Source: Larix kaempferi
Taxonomy: Eukaryota; Streptophyta; Pinopsida; Pinales; Pinaceae
Assembly: GCA_027924585.1 (NCBI GenBank)
Contig: BSBM01001138.1
Coordinates: 7,302,001-7,366,000, forward strand
DNA length: 64,000 nt
Reading direction: 5' to 3'
Shown one piece after another: positions 34,687 to 47,025 of this stretch. The position numbers and the translations under genes were made by a program. Under the pieces are notes generated by a model that did not search any database, was not told the origin of the DNA, and saw only the letters and a program-made list of their open reading frames with translations. The number at the start of each line of letters is the position of its first letter. The first letter of the stretch is position 1.

Positions 34687-36409
34687 ATATTGATTTGTAT
34701 ATTTTCATCTGGGGAAAACTTGACTCCAGATGGAGTTGGCCTTCGGTGTTTGGCACTAATCCATTTTGCATGTTAAGTGGAATCCTCGTCTCTCCCAACT
34801 ACCATTTTGTCACTTTTTTGCCGAATTGAGCTTCTGAAATACACATATCACAACAAGGCCACATTTTTCAGCGGTGGTTTCCTCTCCTTCAATATTTATC
34901 CATAACAAATCTCAACGGAATTATTCATTTTGTATAAAGTCTGATGACAACAACATCAACTTGACTGGTCATATAACCGACGGCATCCAGCTGCATGTAA
35001 GTGCAGAGTTTTACCAACGAAGGATGAAGGGCAGCTTCTGTTACAACATGGAAGCTGATTTCTATAGCTTCATAGGAGCATTACACAAACACAGTTCCAT
35101 AAATTTATCAATCAGTGTAGATCATCAAGCACTTGTAGGATTTTGACTGTTTTGTTTGGGATCTCTGACAGTCTCTTTTTTCTCGAGGTGATTCATATTC
35201 ATATTTTTCCATCGGTAGTTGTATCTATTATACAGTTGAGTGCGATCCGTTCCGTTTTTTTGGCTTAAAGAAGGGTTTTGATATTCATGGGCAGTCTTCA
35301 TGCATTTTGCCGTGAGAGGACAGTATATAACATACTTTGTTCTTGACTTGAAATGCAAGCCTCTTCTATTGCATTGATGAATTGTCTTCCAAATAAGATG
35401 TAAACTGTGTTAAGACTTAATATTTACCTCTAACAAAATATTAGTTCAAAAAATTATCTTGCCTTTTCCATGTGCGTACCTAGCTTGAAACATACAGTGA
35501 ATTGACTGCATTGAAGCTTTTCAATCCAGTATATTGAAATGGATGATAGTATTAAAAAAATGAAAGGAATTGTTTGCAAGGTTTGAATGTTCGCAATTGT
35601 CAATGCTGCACTATTGCATTTGATTGAGAAATTAAATATGTTTAATTTTATTGAGAATCATTTATGTTGTCAAGTCAATTTCTGTGCTTATTAGAAGATA
35701 TATGAAGCGACATATAATAAGATCTTTTCATGAAATCTGTAATCTTTGAACAATTCTTTCGGTTTAAATTTCTTTCACTTTCCATTAAAATATATAAATC
35801 TGAAATATAACAGCCCACTCCAAGTTATGGAGACCGATTATTGAAACTAATAATGTAAAAAGAGGCTGAGATCCCCAAAGCGCAGCTACAGAGCACAGAT
35901 AAATAATAGGGGATGAGATTCCCAAAGCGCCGCTACATAGCATAGATAACTAAATTGTTCACAAGGACTGGAGAAATAACAAGACTCATTTTGAACCCTT
36001 AATCTAGTGGAGATACAAAAGGGCCCTGAGCAGGCCAAAATTAAGAACTGCCATTCCAAAGCACAGCAGCAGTTTGAAGGCATGGAGAGCAATATTACTG
36101 AAGGAAGCCTGCTCACAGTTGATGCATGCTTTCCATTAACTCTTCCCAAACTAATTTGTGGGTAAGTTGCCTACTAGATCAGTGTACAGGCAGCAGAGGT
36201 CTGTTTTAATCCTTTTCTAACTACATTTGGTGCATTGAAGCAAAAATATATTGTGCTTGCCCGGTTCCTTCTCTGAATACAGTTAGGGCATCGAAGCAAA
36301 AAGATATGATGTTTAGGCAGTAGGCCAACTATATTCAAGAGAAAAATCAGTAAATGTGTCCAGAGGGATGTATGATATCATTTGTTTGAATGTTTGTCTG
36401 CAACTAAAT
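34687..36409. other. 3' flank of the HHO gene
   Basis: Probably contains the 3' UTR; no canonical AATAAA is evident in the first 600 bases, so the poly(A) site is not assigned. The open frame at 34,874-35,146 has no family features and is most likely UTR. A 47-bp imperfect duplication (GAGAT-CCCAAAGCGC-GCTACA) lies at about 35,867-35,950. Confidence 0.5.
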
Positions 36410-36540
36410 ATATGTTCTCTCTTCTGTAATAAACTCGGGTTTTGTTTGTTTAAATACATGTTCTCTCCTCTCTAATAAACTCGGGTTTTGTTTGTTTAAA
36501 TACATGTTCTCTCCTCTCTAATAAACTCGGGTGTAGTTTG
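36410..36540 (+). repeat. 46-bp minisatellite, three copies
   Basis: AATAAACTCGGGT starts at 36,428, 36,474 and 36,520, each followed by a TTTGTTTGTTTAAATACATG-type stretch and TTCTCTCC. The period is exactly 46 bp. Confidence 0.9.
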
Positions 36541-36614
36541 TTTATTTTGAGTTAGGAGATCTGAAGGCGCAAACATTTAATTTGAAACACAATGTTGAAG
36601 ACAGTACCAAAGTT

Positions 36615-36780
36615 TGAATCCTAATATTGGATTTGGATTTGAATAGTAAGCATAGATTTTGAATTGGTCTAGTTTTAATCCTAATATTGGATTTGGATTT
36701 GAATAGTAAGCATAGATTTTGAATTGGTCTAGTTTTAATCCTAATATTGGATTTGGATTTGGCTTTGTTTAGGTAGTGAT
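36615..36780 (+). repeat. 60-bp minisatellite, about 2.7 copies
   Basis: The unit beginning GAATCCTAATATTGGATTTG (later copies TAATCC...) repeats with an exact period of 60 bp, ending in a partial third copy. It makes an accidental repetitive minus-strand frame (KSKSNIRIKTRPIQNLCLLF), which is not a gene. Confidence 0.92.
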
Positions 36781-36901
36781 TTCGAATTGGTTTGGCCTTT
36801 TGTTGAAGATCCATGTTTATAAGCAATTGGTTTCAAGGCCGCGTTGGACCAACTATAAATGTTTGGTAGTATAGTGTATTGATCTTTCTTGTCGATATGT
36901 T

Positions 36902-37164
36902 TTTTTTTTTGAACCATGGAAATAGCAACCTCCCAAGGGTATATCCAACAGCCCGAAAGCCAGATATACTAGTAACTTGTGACTCAGCAGGGGCTGAGAC
37001 GTCCTGAAGCTCACCGGGGTGAGCCTCTATCCCAGGGGTCACCTACTCTTAGAGCCTTGTCACAGCGGGCCAATGAGCACAACCCTACCTGCCGCCGGTT
37101 TTGAACTTGTGACCTCCACGGAGATAACACATGTTCTTAACCATTTGACCCACTCAGGGGCTCT
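36902..37164 (-). mobile_element. tRNA-derived SINE with target-site duplication
   Basis: The minus strand begins GAGCCCCTGAGTGGGTCAAA with a box A-like TGGGTCAAATGG. About 35 bases on it has CACAAGTTCAAAACC (box B-like), and it ends in an A tail (plus-strand T run at about 36,900-36,911). The element is flanked by 19-base direct repeats differing at one position: TCTTTCTTGTCGATATGTT (36,883-36,901) and TCTTTCTTGTCAATATGTT (37,165-37,183). Tail plus long TSD shows LINE-assisted retroposition. The body is GC-rich relative to its surroundings. Confidence 0.92.
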
Positions 37165-37183
37165 TCTTTCTTGTCAATATGTT

Positions 37184-38746
37184 GCCATGTGATTCTAGAG
37201 TAGATATAGGTGTGTCGACCTTTTCTGTCAATATGGTGCTAAGTCACATGACAAGAGGACATAGAAATATGAGTATTTCATACTAGACATGTTGATCCTA
37301 GAAATAGAAATATAGGATATGGGAGACATTATATATATATATATATATATATATAATTACAATACAAAATAAAATATTGGCATAAAGATCCATATATATA
37401 TATATGTCAATTGGGTATAGTTTGGGTGGCTGGGAGGAACGATAGTTATCCTCCTTAAATGAGCATATTGTTGTATTGGCCTGTTTTACTCTAAATGAGG
37501 AGAAATACATGGCAGGTAGACATGGGCTCCTTGTTAGACATGTCTTGTTTCATATATACAGATGTGTCAACATTGGTTGTTGATAATCTATATTCTGTAA
37601 TGCTAAGAAAGAGGACATGTACAACTACGGGGTCTTGTTCATATCCTAAGTATTAGACATAGACATGGACACTTGCTCTATACATAATTAAAAGCCAAAG
37701 CCTTTTTTTTTATTATGTCTCTCATTGTGCAAAGAAAAGGTAAAATCAGGATTTTAAGAGACTGAAAATGTTTTGTAAATGTTCTAGTTTCTAAAAATTT
37801 AGATCTTTATGTCAATAATTTTTTTTATTTGCAAGTTGTAATTTTTTCAATATAAAAATACTTTTAATATTTTGTTGTCAAGGAATAATTACTTAAGCTA
37901 ACCCTTTTGATTTTTTTAATTCTAAAATATATTAATAGTAAAAAAAATCAAATTCAAATTTGAATTTTAAATTTATATGTACTTTTATAATTAATTATAC
38001 AAATAAATTTTTAAATTTAGAGTACAAACATTTATAAAAAGTCTATACTAAATAATTACAACGAAGAATAAAATGTCAACTCTTTTTTCCCTTTAAGAAC
38101 CATTTAAATCCCAAAGACTACCAATAGGTCTCTGAAGAAATTCCCACACTGCAGGTTAAATTCTGAAGTCTTTCCATACACTTTAAATTGCAAAGACTAT
38201 CAACACACACCATTGAAGAAATAAAGTGTATTTCATTTTTTATCATAGTAACATTAAACAATTAAAAGAAACAAGATGTTATTTTTTTCTTTGTATTATA
38301 ATAATTTAAATAATAAAATTTATACTATATATTTAAAATTAAAATATATTCGATAATATAAATATATATATATAATTTCTGTTTACAATTTAAATTTAAA
38401 ATGCAAAGACTTTCCGTAATTCTATACCAAAGTAAAAGTTAAACTTTTATTGGACAAGATTTAAAATATATATTTGAAAAAACAAAATGTGAACTTTTGG
38501 TGGACAAGATTTTCCATAGATATTTGAAAAAAGAAATTGTCAACTTTTATAACAGGTATTTAAATTGCAGTCTTTTCACATATTCCTGAAAAGTTAAAGT
38601 GTCAACTCTTTTTACATAGAGATAATATTATTATGATGAATAGCAAGTAGCAACCTCTAGTGTCATTCTTGTAATATATGTGTGTTAGGTAAAAGGGTTA
38701 AGGCAAGGTTGAAAGGCAGGGCCGCTGTAGAAGTCAATATACACGC
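37184..38746. other. AT-rich spacer
   Basis: (TA)n tracts at about 37,331-37,355 and 37,391-37,404. Several related segments around 38,090-38,600 share a GTCAACTTTT / TTTAAATTGCAAAGACT vocabulary, suggesting old tandem duplication. No gene. Confidence 0.5.
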
Positions 38747-39190
38747 ATGCCTTTAAGGGGTGAGCTTATCCGCAAGAAACATAAAATGAAAAGTTTGTCG
38801 TTAATCAGGATATCAAGATCCGAGCAATGTGTATACGGTGAAAGCGACGTTTTAGACGATATTCCTGAAGAACAGGAGTTTGGCTTACGAAACGAAAGAT
38901 GATGATGATATGGCCAAATCTGAGTTGGATTCCGAATGATGTGACGTGTTGTGCCTCTTCGCTTCTCCAAGAGACGAATATCTTTGACGTACGGTGGAGG
39001 AGGAGTTTTGGCATGCGCTTTGCGTGCCTTTCAAGTTAAGGCCAACTGCGGACAAGAAGAGAGAAATGGGTGTCGGCCTTTTATCATTTTCAGTTTTGGT
39101 CGGATTGACCCACGCCGGATTTTCGCGATCACGTTTTTTCGTCTTCTTTGTGAAGCTCTGTATATTTCTACCTACCAGTGTTGAAATTGT
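38747..39190 (+). other. Coding-like GC-richer island, possibly a broken gene fragment
   Basis: An ATG at 38,747 opens a 51-codon frame (MPLRGELIRKKHKMKSLSLI ... DDIPEEQEFGLRNER) ending TGA at 38,900. A neighbouring frame continues DDDDMAKSELDSE and, after two stops, RTVEEEFWHALCVPFKLRPT and MGVGLLSFSVLVGLTHAG up to about 39,180. Composition and the mix of charged and hydrophobic residues look protein-like, unlike the spacers on both sides. I do not recognise the family. It could be a frameshifted gene remnant or an exon/promoter; the antisense frame (38,734-38,970) is probably accidental. Confidence 0.35.
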
Positions 39191-39954
39191 CTTTCAAGTC
39201 ATGTCCATAGTGTCAATTACAATTTTGGGAGTTGAAATTCTGTCTTTTTAAGTGATGTTAAAGACAAATTAAGTTGTCAATTATAATAATTTTGGGATCA
39301 TGTATTATTATAGTTGGAATTATAATATGATTATGTTGTTGTGATTGATTGCCAAGTTATTTTTATTTTTATTTACAAAATTGATGGTTTTGAGTTCTAG
39401 TAATAGATTCAATGCTCGTTAACCATGTTAAGTTGTTCTTAAGTATTTTAAATAATAATTATTTTCTTCATTTATTAAATAAGAAAAAAATAATATTTTG
39501 AATTATTGAATTTTTTTCATATTATTTACATTTAAAAATATATATATATATATATATATATATTCCCAATCCTATACACACTTTCAATACTTGTTCCTAG
39601 ATTATAAGTCAAACAAAAAAGCATTTTAGATCATTGATTTTTTTTATTGCTTGAAAAACCATAAAAATTAATAGCAACTAAATGAAATGATTTACACACA
39701 ACCAATAATGTCAAATTTAAAACAATGAGTATATTGTAAGTATGTAATACATAGGAACCCTAGATTGCATATATATATATATATATCTCAACTTTTTATC
39801 TATTAAACGTCCAGATGGATTTAAGTGCTTAAAAGATTTATAATTGATAAAACCCTATGAAGAGACGCTCTATACAACTTAGATGGGTGAGATGTGTGAA
39901 GTTTGTAACACACACACACAAACAAGAACAAATGAAGTCTCCAACATGATAATA
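39191..39954. other. AT-rich spacer
   Basis: Contains (TA)n tracts at about 39,538-39,562 and 39,770-39,786 and a CA run at 39,909-39,920. No gene supported. Confidence 0.5.
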
Positions 39955-40247
39955 TACCGGCATAGATCCATTTTAAACTTGGATCTATCAAGCACCGAGA
40001 GGGATCCAATTTCTTGAGGTATATTTCTTTTTTTAAAATTTAAACTCAAGAAATTTGATCTCTCTTGATTGATAGATCCGGGTTTAAGTTTTTATTTTAT
40101 AAACGAACATCTATTTTTTAGTTACTTCTCATAATATTTTATTTTATGAACCAACATGGATTTTTTTTAAATACTTTCCATAATTTTTTATTTTATGAGC
40201 CGACATGAATTTTTTTAATTATTTTGTTAGGAACAAACGTTTCAACA
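39955..40247 (-). mobile_element. Copia-like LTR, copy 2 (inverted)
   Basis: The minus strand begins TGTTGAAACGTTTGTTCCTA directly after the polypurine tract AATATGGGGGAGA (about 40,248-40,260), exactly as in the copy at 22,977. The two share GGATCTATCAA, GAGAGGGATCCAATTTCTTG and AGAAATTTGATCTCTCTTG in reverse orientation. Its far end near 39,955 is less well conserved. Confidence 0.75.
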
Positions 40248-40568
40248 TCTCCCCCATATTGGGTTGTAGAGTACCTTGTTTCTCTCGGTGCAAAAAATGT
40301 ATAGCATAACTAATCCATACCATTCCAAAATTTGTAAAAAAGGAGGTTTGCACAACTGTCTACATGTGTTATCTTAAGAAAATTGTTGTTATTACATACT
40401 TAGGAGCATGTAAAATGTTTGTCTCGTTAACAAAATATATTTGCATACCCTTAATTGATTTCAGAATTTAAGAAAGTGGATGCCCACGACATGCCATATA
40501 ATTACCTCCAACCTTGGATACTTTAGCATCCTTTGACTGATTCTTTTCTTGATGACTTTTCTATTGCA

Positions 40569-40956
40569 CTATAGCTTTTTCCGTTCGTCTCCGCCACTCA
40601 ATCCCATCAAATCCATGTTTGTGGGAGCGTGGTGAGTATGAGTGTGCAACTTCATTTGCCACTTGAACCTTCCTTTTTCCACTTGCTCCACCCTCTCCAA
40701 TAGTTCCTTCAACTTCTCGTCCACTTCTTTTATTCTTATGTTATTATTTGCCCCTGTAATTTTAGATCTCTGTTGCTTTGGATTCAAATTTTCCAGTTGT
40801 GCTTCCACTTCCTCTATTTGTTCATTCCAAGATTGTCGCATTTTCTTATGTTCTCGCTCACAGTTCTCCCTCCACTTGTCCAGTTTCCTTACCAACAATG
40901 CATGACACTCTTGAATCTCCTCAATATGCCTCTCACAATGTCGAACTACCCTGCAA
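40569..40956 (-). pseudogene. Orphan exon-like coiled-coil frame
   Basis: On the minus strand a good acceptor (AACCTTGCAG) ends at 40,957-40,958. It is followed by an open frame VVRHCERHIEEIQECHALLV, KLDKWRENCEREHKKMRQSW, EQIEEVEAQLENLN, and further KEVDEKLKELLERVEQVEKG, ending at TAG 40,569 after DLMGLSGGDERKKL. It is strongly charged with Leu/Ile heptads: a coiled coil. It looks like the last coding exon of a plant gene. No convincing upstream exon was found in 41-44 kb, and a copia-like LTR lies 320 bases downstream, so it may be a captured or truncated fragment. The protein family is not recognised. Confidence 0.45.
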
Positions 40957-40958
40957 GG

Positions 40959-43034
40959 TTTAGAAATTTTGTAGATAACTTATTGGTTTAGGTGGAAGTG
41001 ATTGTCCATGACTTCGACCCTTTCTTCTTTGTTGAACACAAAATATTTGAGACAAGCAAGGGAATCCTTGCAGACGGACAAAAGAAAATATCAGATTTCA
41101 ATGGGCAATGTGTCCATGCTCAATAGATAAAACCCTAAATAGATAATCATGGGCCAATGCACAAAGACAATTTTATTAATCCCACATACAAATTCCATCC
41201 CATCCTTGCTATGTATATAACACATACTTGATTTGTTATGATGTGAAGAGGTATTAGAGATATTATGTGAATTAAACACTGAGGTGAGATGCTATGGTTG
41301 TGGGTTTCCTTGTTCATCTAGCGTCACCACTTGTCTTTGATCCTTGTATGCATCTCAACCTTTCATTAAGATGTTGTATAGTTCATGGAAGATGACGACA
41401 AAGAAAAGTACCAATGAGATTCCCTAAACAGTGATAAATAGTGATATCTTCAAGTATTAGCATTATTATTATTACTTTATTTTTAGTTTTGTAAAATATT
41501 ATATTGGACCAACATATGAGAATGGATGTTCTCTTCACAATCTTTTCAATACTAGGCTATATAATTTAATGTGAAACTATTTTGTAATTGTACTTATGTT
41601 TGCCAATACATACATACATATATCTTTGTTTTATTTTAATTATTTTTTTTAGCCTACATGTGTTATAGACGACCCAACAAGGTCGTAGAAAGTCCCTCTT
41701 AACACAATTAACATAATATTAGAGAAGAATTGGCTTATGAAACAAAATATAACATTTATAAGGAAGAAACACTAAAATATTTAAAATTAATTATATAATA
41801 GAGAAAACCATTAAAGGGACCAGCCCAAGGAGAAAATGATGGATATCTTATTGTATATCTTGTATAACTTAACTATAGACACTTTTATGTTCGTGTTCAT
41901 GATTTTCTATATAAAACCACTAATGAAGAATCTTCAAAATGGGTAAAACTTTTAATTTGAATGAAAATGTGAAAAACACCTATCACTTATCCATTCATCG
42001 TTTCAAGGGTTTAAGGAGTAAGCTAATTATGTAGCAAAATAACTTACTTTCTGGTTACAAATATGAGAAGAATTCAATACAAATTATAGGCATGAGCATA
42101 ATTTCTCTATAATCCAAATTTCAAACATATGGAATGATGTCCTTAAATTTTTTTTCCCAAATCTAAATTAACCTAAATTGTTAAAAGTTTGATTGGAATT
42201 TTGAATGAATATAATCTTTGACTTCTTATATCATCAAATTCTAACAACAAGATAATCATTTATTACAAGATTAAACCAGTTTTGGTGAAAGTAATAAATC
42301 AATTTTTAAAATAAAAGTATTTTTTTAATTAGTTGGTAGTGTGTATAAATCCTTATAACATGTATGAAATTTCTCAATAATACATGTCACTTGTATTTTG
42401 AAAGGATGCAAGCACTCTAACATTGGAATTATGGTTAAATAAAACTTCTATTAATTTACAATAAATCACGACAAAACCAACAACCATATTTACAAAATCA
42501 CAACACAATCAATAACCTTATTTGCAAAATTTGAATTTGAATGACAAAAATTCCCCGGACTCTAAAAGTGTTTCACATGTAAAACATAATTATTCGATTA
42601 CATGATAACGAGTAATCAAACCGCCACCTTTTTTTAATAGTTTTTAACACAATTTTGCTTTAAATTTTGGTAGCTTTTTTGGTACAATTTTGTTGGACAA
42701 CCCAAATCTACATTCCCACCTATTATAAATTGCGATTTAAAGGTTTTATGCACTTCCCAAATCGACACAAACATTAAAATATAATTATTTAAGAGACACA
42801 CCAATAGATATCAAATATATAATCTACATAACTCCTAACCATCATGGGTTCTAAACAAAAAGGCTCATCTTAATCCTAACCATCTCGGGTTCACCCCTGG
42901 AAGTTAACTTTATTCTTTAAAAAAAACATATGATGGCTTTTAAATTGATGTTAATTTGTTTCTTAGTGGCAAATAAAATTTGATATATTTAAATTTTTAT
43001 TTCGAAATATTAAAGAGAACACATATATGTGTAT
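40959..43034. other. AT-rich non-coding spacer
   Basis: No coding frame, RNA gene or named repeat identified. Any upstream exons of the orphan exon would be expected here but none could be supported. Confidence 0.5.
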
Positions 43035-43255
43035 AACTAATTATAATATAATATACTTTAATTAACATTAAACACATCAACCGAGATCCCTCATAGAATT
43101 CGAACCAACTAATTATAATATAATATAATTTATTTAATTAACATTAAACACATGAACCGAGATCCCTCATAGAATTCAAACCAACTAATTATAATATAAT
43201 ATAATTTAATTAACATTAAACACATGAACCGAGATCTCATAGAATTCAAACCATC
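43035..43255 (+). repeat. 72-76-bp tandem repeat, three copies
   Basis: AACTAATTATAATATAATAT starts at about 43,035, 43,107 and 43,183. Each copy continues through TTAATTAACATTAAACACAT, CCGAGATC and CATAGAATTC. Confidence 0.88.
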
Positions 43256-44090
43256 TAAAATATGATTGGTCTTTGCACGACGTGTCAAGCTCGATCTCTT
43301 CTCTATTTGGTCAAAGGTTTTGTCTAGTGATTCTATACATGGCTAGGTTCTCTTTTAATAGGCCGTACAACCATCGAAACCATATCCACTTTAATATTTA
43401 ATATAAGGTTAAGGTGGGCAAGGTATGTTTTCATAAAGTTATTTCAAGTGAAGATTCCATGTCTATCTTTCCATTTCAAACTTCTAGGTGTGATACTTTC
43501 TAGGAAAGGAAGGAGATTATTTTTATTTTTAATGCATTGTTTATTTATTTGTGTAGATTTAACTTAATTTAGCCAAAAGTTGTGGGATCAAATTTATATA
43601 GGTATAAACTTTTATCAACTTTAATTTTCAAAAATAAAAATTGTATATGTGGGGTTTCTCTTGGCCTCGAAGAAAAGATATAATCGAATTACACTTGGGA
43701 TTGGGGACAACGATTAATAATTAAGAATTAAGAAGTAGGAATTCATACTCTTTACTTTCTTTACTTTGGAATTTCACTTATTTGTTCTATACAAATCAAA
43801 TCAATGTTGATTTTTTGAGACTCCTCTATAATCATTGGAATCACTAGAAAGTAAAGTTTACTAGAGAATCGAACTTATCTTGAATGCTACAAAAAATATA
43901 TGATCTTTTTGCTTCTTTCAACTCAACACATTTCTTCCACATTCGAAGGGAAAATAACTCTTATGCAAACCTTATGGCAAATTGAGCAACATATCTGAAT
44001 AAGAGAGTTTTGGTTAAAAATAAGGGAACCCCAAAGATACACTTACTTCTTTATCTTCATGAACAGGGTGGTGCTAAATATCAATCCACT
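43256..44090. other. Non-coding spacer
   Basis: Nothing recognised beyond general AT richness. Confidence 0.45.
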
Positions 44091-45085
44091 TCATAACACG
44101 AGGAATTCAGAGCTTGAAGGTTTAATGCATGGTGTGAAATAGGTTGGAAGTGGCAAGTGTATGAGGGTGAGGATCGAGGGAGGAGCTATACTACCCCCCC
44201 CAAGTGCCCTCTTTGAGTTCTCCCACTTGAGTTTTGTTTCATTTGATGGGAAGGTTAAAGCTAGTTTAGTGGTGAAGATTGATGCAGGTGGGATAAACCT
44301 ATATGAGGCAGTTTTTATTGTTACTCTATCTGGGGATGATGTGAACTGGTTTGAACTCAAACTTTGTTTGTTTATCAATTGTATTGTTGGTGCAAGGATT
44401 GCATATGTTATTGGTCTCTATGTGGGGAAGGAACCAATTTGCAATGCACCTCATGAGTAGCTTGTTGGAGGAGTTAGCTTCTATTAGTTCTTTGACAAGG
44501 GAAAGAGGTTTCAAAATATGTCTCCATTTCTCTTCCACTATCTCTTTGAAAAGGTTCTCGATTGCAACACTCTATGGTATAAATTACTAGTGGTATTCCA
44601 TTGTTATATCATCTTGGATGTTGTTTGGAGTCTGGGGCTTTTGGAATCAATTGACTTGGGGTTTTCCATGGCTAGTCTCCCTATTCCTACATGAAATGGT
44701 GGGGAAAGGTTGCATGAGATCAAGAAATTGTTGGAGGGCATGCAAAAGGTGGTTAAGTACTTAAGCATGCATTTGGAGAAACAAGTGATAAATCATGAGG
44801 AATTGGAAGCCCAGATAGGAGGGCAGAAGCTAAAATCTAAAAAATGGCTAATGATACAGAGATACAGTATAACATAATCTTGAGATTTGCATAGAATTGA
44901 TGATAGTTCCTTGTGGGATCCCTCCTATATTTATAGGATCTATAAAGGATCAAGGTGTTAATGAGGACAAATTGCAACAATTTCCAATGGTCTTAAAGGG
45001 ACATCAAATGATATTTGTAGATCTTGGTCTTGGAATGAAGTTCACGATGGGAACATCTTTGTCTAAGAATAATTTTCATTTGTAA
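44091..45085 (+). pseudogene. Decayed coding-like block, family unknown
   Basis: The plus frame at 44,161-44,460 reads GGAILPPPSALFEFSHLSFV, KIDAGGINLYEAVFIVTLSG and LKLCLFINCIVGARIAYVIG. After frame breaks, 44,690-44,870 reads GGERLHEIKKLLEGMQKVVK, LEKQVINHEELEAQIGGQKL, a coiled-coil-like segment. Further pieces run to a stop at 45,083. Composition is protein-like, but no domain is recognised. A LINE or gag tail with a coiled coil is one possibility. Confidence 0.3.
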
Positions 45086-45419
45086 AGTATTTGTATTTCT
45101 TTTATTTAGACAGTTTGTCAAATAATATAGCTATAGGCTTAGTAGAATAGATCTAGAATTCATATGTTATATATGAGAGATCTAGAATTCATATGTTATA
45201 TGCATATGTTTGGAATTGATATTAGTTCTGTGATTTTTTCCTATATAGTTTTATTTTGTTTATACTTTGAACTCATTTCATTTATGGGTGTTTGGCTTCT
45301 TCTCAACCTCCTTATATATATATATATATATATCATTTTTATGAAAAAAATGTTTGTATCTAGACAAATTTGAATGCACCTTACACTTGATAAATTTGTA
45401 GTTAAGATACATCTCATTT

Positions 45420-45855
45420 GGTGAGAACTATATATTATATTGGTGTTATTTCCATTATGCAATAAAGCCTTGAAGTCATAAAAGGCATTACATTTCCTAT
45501 CTTTCTGCATACTCAGTGTGTTAATAAAAGAGCATAACTCAATGACATCTTGCATTACATATAGTGTCTCAGTGCATTGAATAATGTGTGTTTTTCGATT
45601 TCCAACTCATTATCATAGTTGTCATAAAACATCTATGTTGGTGAGAACTATATATTATATTGATGTTATTTCCATTTTGCAATAAAGCCTTGAAGTCACA
45701 AAAAGCATTGCATACCTGATCTTTATGCATACTCAATGTGCCAATAAAAGAACATAACTTAATGACATCTTACATTACATATATTGTCTCACTACATTGA
45801 ATAATGTGTGTTTTTTGATTTCCAATTCATTATCATAGTTGTCATAAAACATGTA
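45420..45855 (+). repeat. 220-bp tandem duplication
   Basis: GGTGAGAACTATATATTATA starts at 45,420 and 45,640. The copies stay collinear through CAATAAAGCCTTGAAGTCA, CATAACT-AATGACATCTT and TTGAATAATGTGTGTTTTT to CATAAAACAT. Confidence 0.92.
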
Positions 45856-46439
45856 GTTTATGAAGTGTAATGTGTTCAACCCTTATTTTGCATATATAAA
45901 AATGCGGGTTTTTTCCTTTTATCACATATTTCACTATTAGTTTGCATATATATAATAATGTAAGTTTTTTATTTTCAAATTTTTACCTCCACCTTAGTCA
46001 AATACATATTTTATAAACCATATAATAATATCATGCGTGAATGAATTAAAACAAACTAATCTACTCATTAAAAAACCAACTCTATTAAAATTATATATCC
46101 CATAATATTACATCAGTACCTCATAATGTGGAGATTTTCTTGAGATTAATGTGTTCTACTCACAAACTTGGTTGGGAATTGTGATAATAAGTAGTATTTA
46201 TTCAATGTAATAACATCTTTTCTCTCTCTCTCTATATATTTTCTCAACATTAAAATATTTTATTTAAAATCCATATTAATATTTTTATTATTTTTATTTT
46301 ATTAATTTTTTAAAATATTACATATCAACTTTGAATAAAATCATACATTTACTTTATATTAAATTTTACTTTTACTTAAAAAAATGTCTTAATACAACAA
46401 CTTGTGCCTCTTACAAAACAAGGTTTCTTTGAGATTAAA
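45856..46439. other. AT-rich spacer
   Basis: Short CT run at about 46,220-46,231. No gene or named repeat. Confidence 0.45.
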
Positions 46440-46464
46440 TTTTTACTATTTACTAGACTTTTGT

Positions 46465-46640
46465 ACAATCATTGCAAGTAGTCATAGTTATATTTGTGGT
46501 AGAATTTCCATGTGCATGTTATCTTTCAAGATGTACATAGTATCTTCAAGGATTCCTTTGGATTCTTATCTAATCATTGCAAATAGTCATAGTTATATTA
46601 GTAATTGATTTCCATGTGCATGGTATCTTTAAAGAATCGA
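46465..46640 (+). repeat. 105-bp imperfect duplication
   Basis: ATCATTGCAA-TAGTCATAGTTATATT and TTTCCATGTGCATG-TATCTTT occur in order at 46,469 and again about 105 bases later. Confidence 0.75.
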
Positions 46641-46924
46641 TCCATGTGTATATTATTTTTGAGGATTCCTTTAGATGATCCAAATTTCATATACTAATTT
46701 AAATTGTAGATTTTTTTATATAATATTTTTTGAATTTTTTATTTATATATAAAGATTTTTGATAAATATGAATAAGGTTAATCACTATTTTAATTTGAAT
46801 GATTATTAAATATATTTTTTTATATTAAAATATAAGAAAAAAATTGTTATTAAATAATTTTTTTATATAAAAATATAAGAAAAAGATATTTATTCTATCT
46901 ATTAAAGAAATTCAAAAATTTAGA

Positions 46925-47025
46925 ATTTTCATTTTGCACATAGACCTAGCTTCTAGTGTAACCTACCTTAGAATTTTTATTTTGCACATAGACATAGCTT
47001 CTACTATAACCTACCTTAGGTTTCA
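46925..47025 (+). repeat. 48-bp tandem duplication
   Basis: ATTTTGCACATAGAC-TAGCT with TTCTA-T-TAACCTACCTTAG occurs at 46,931 and 46,979. Confidence 0.85.

Noticed and set aside
36542-36826. 94-codon repetitive minus-strand frame
   Set aside because: Created by the 60-bp minisatellite; the period is a multiple of three, so it stays open.
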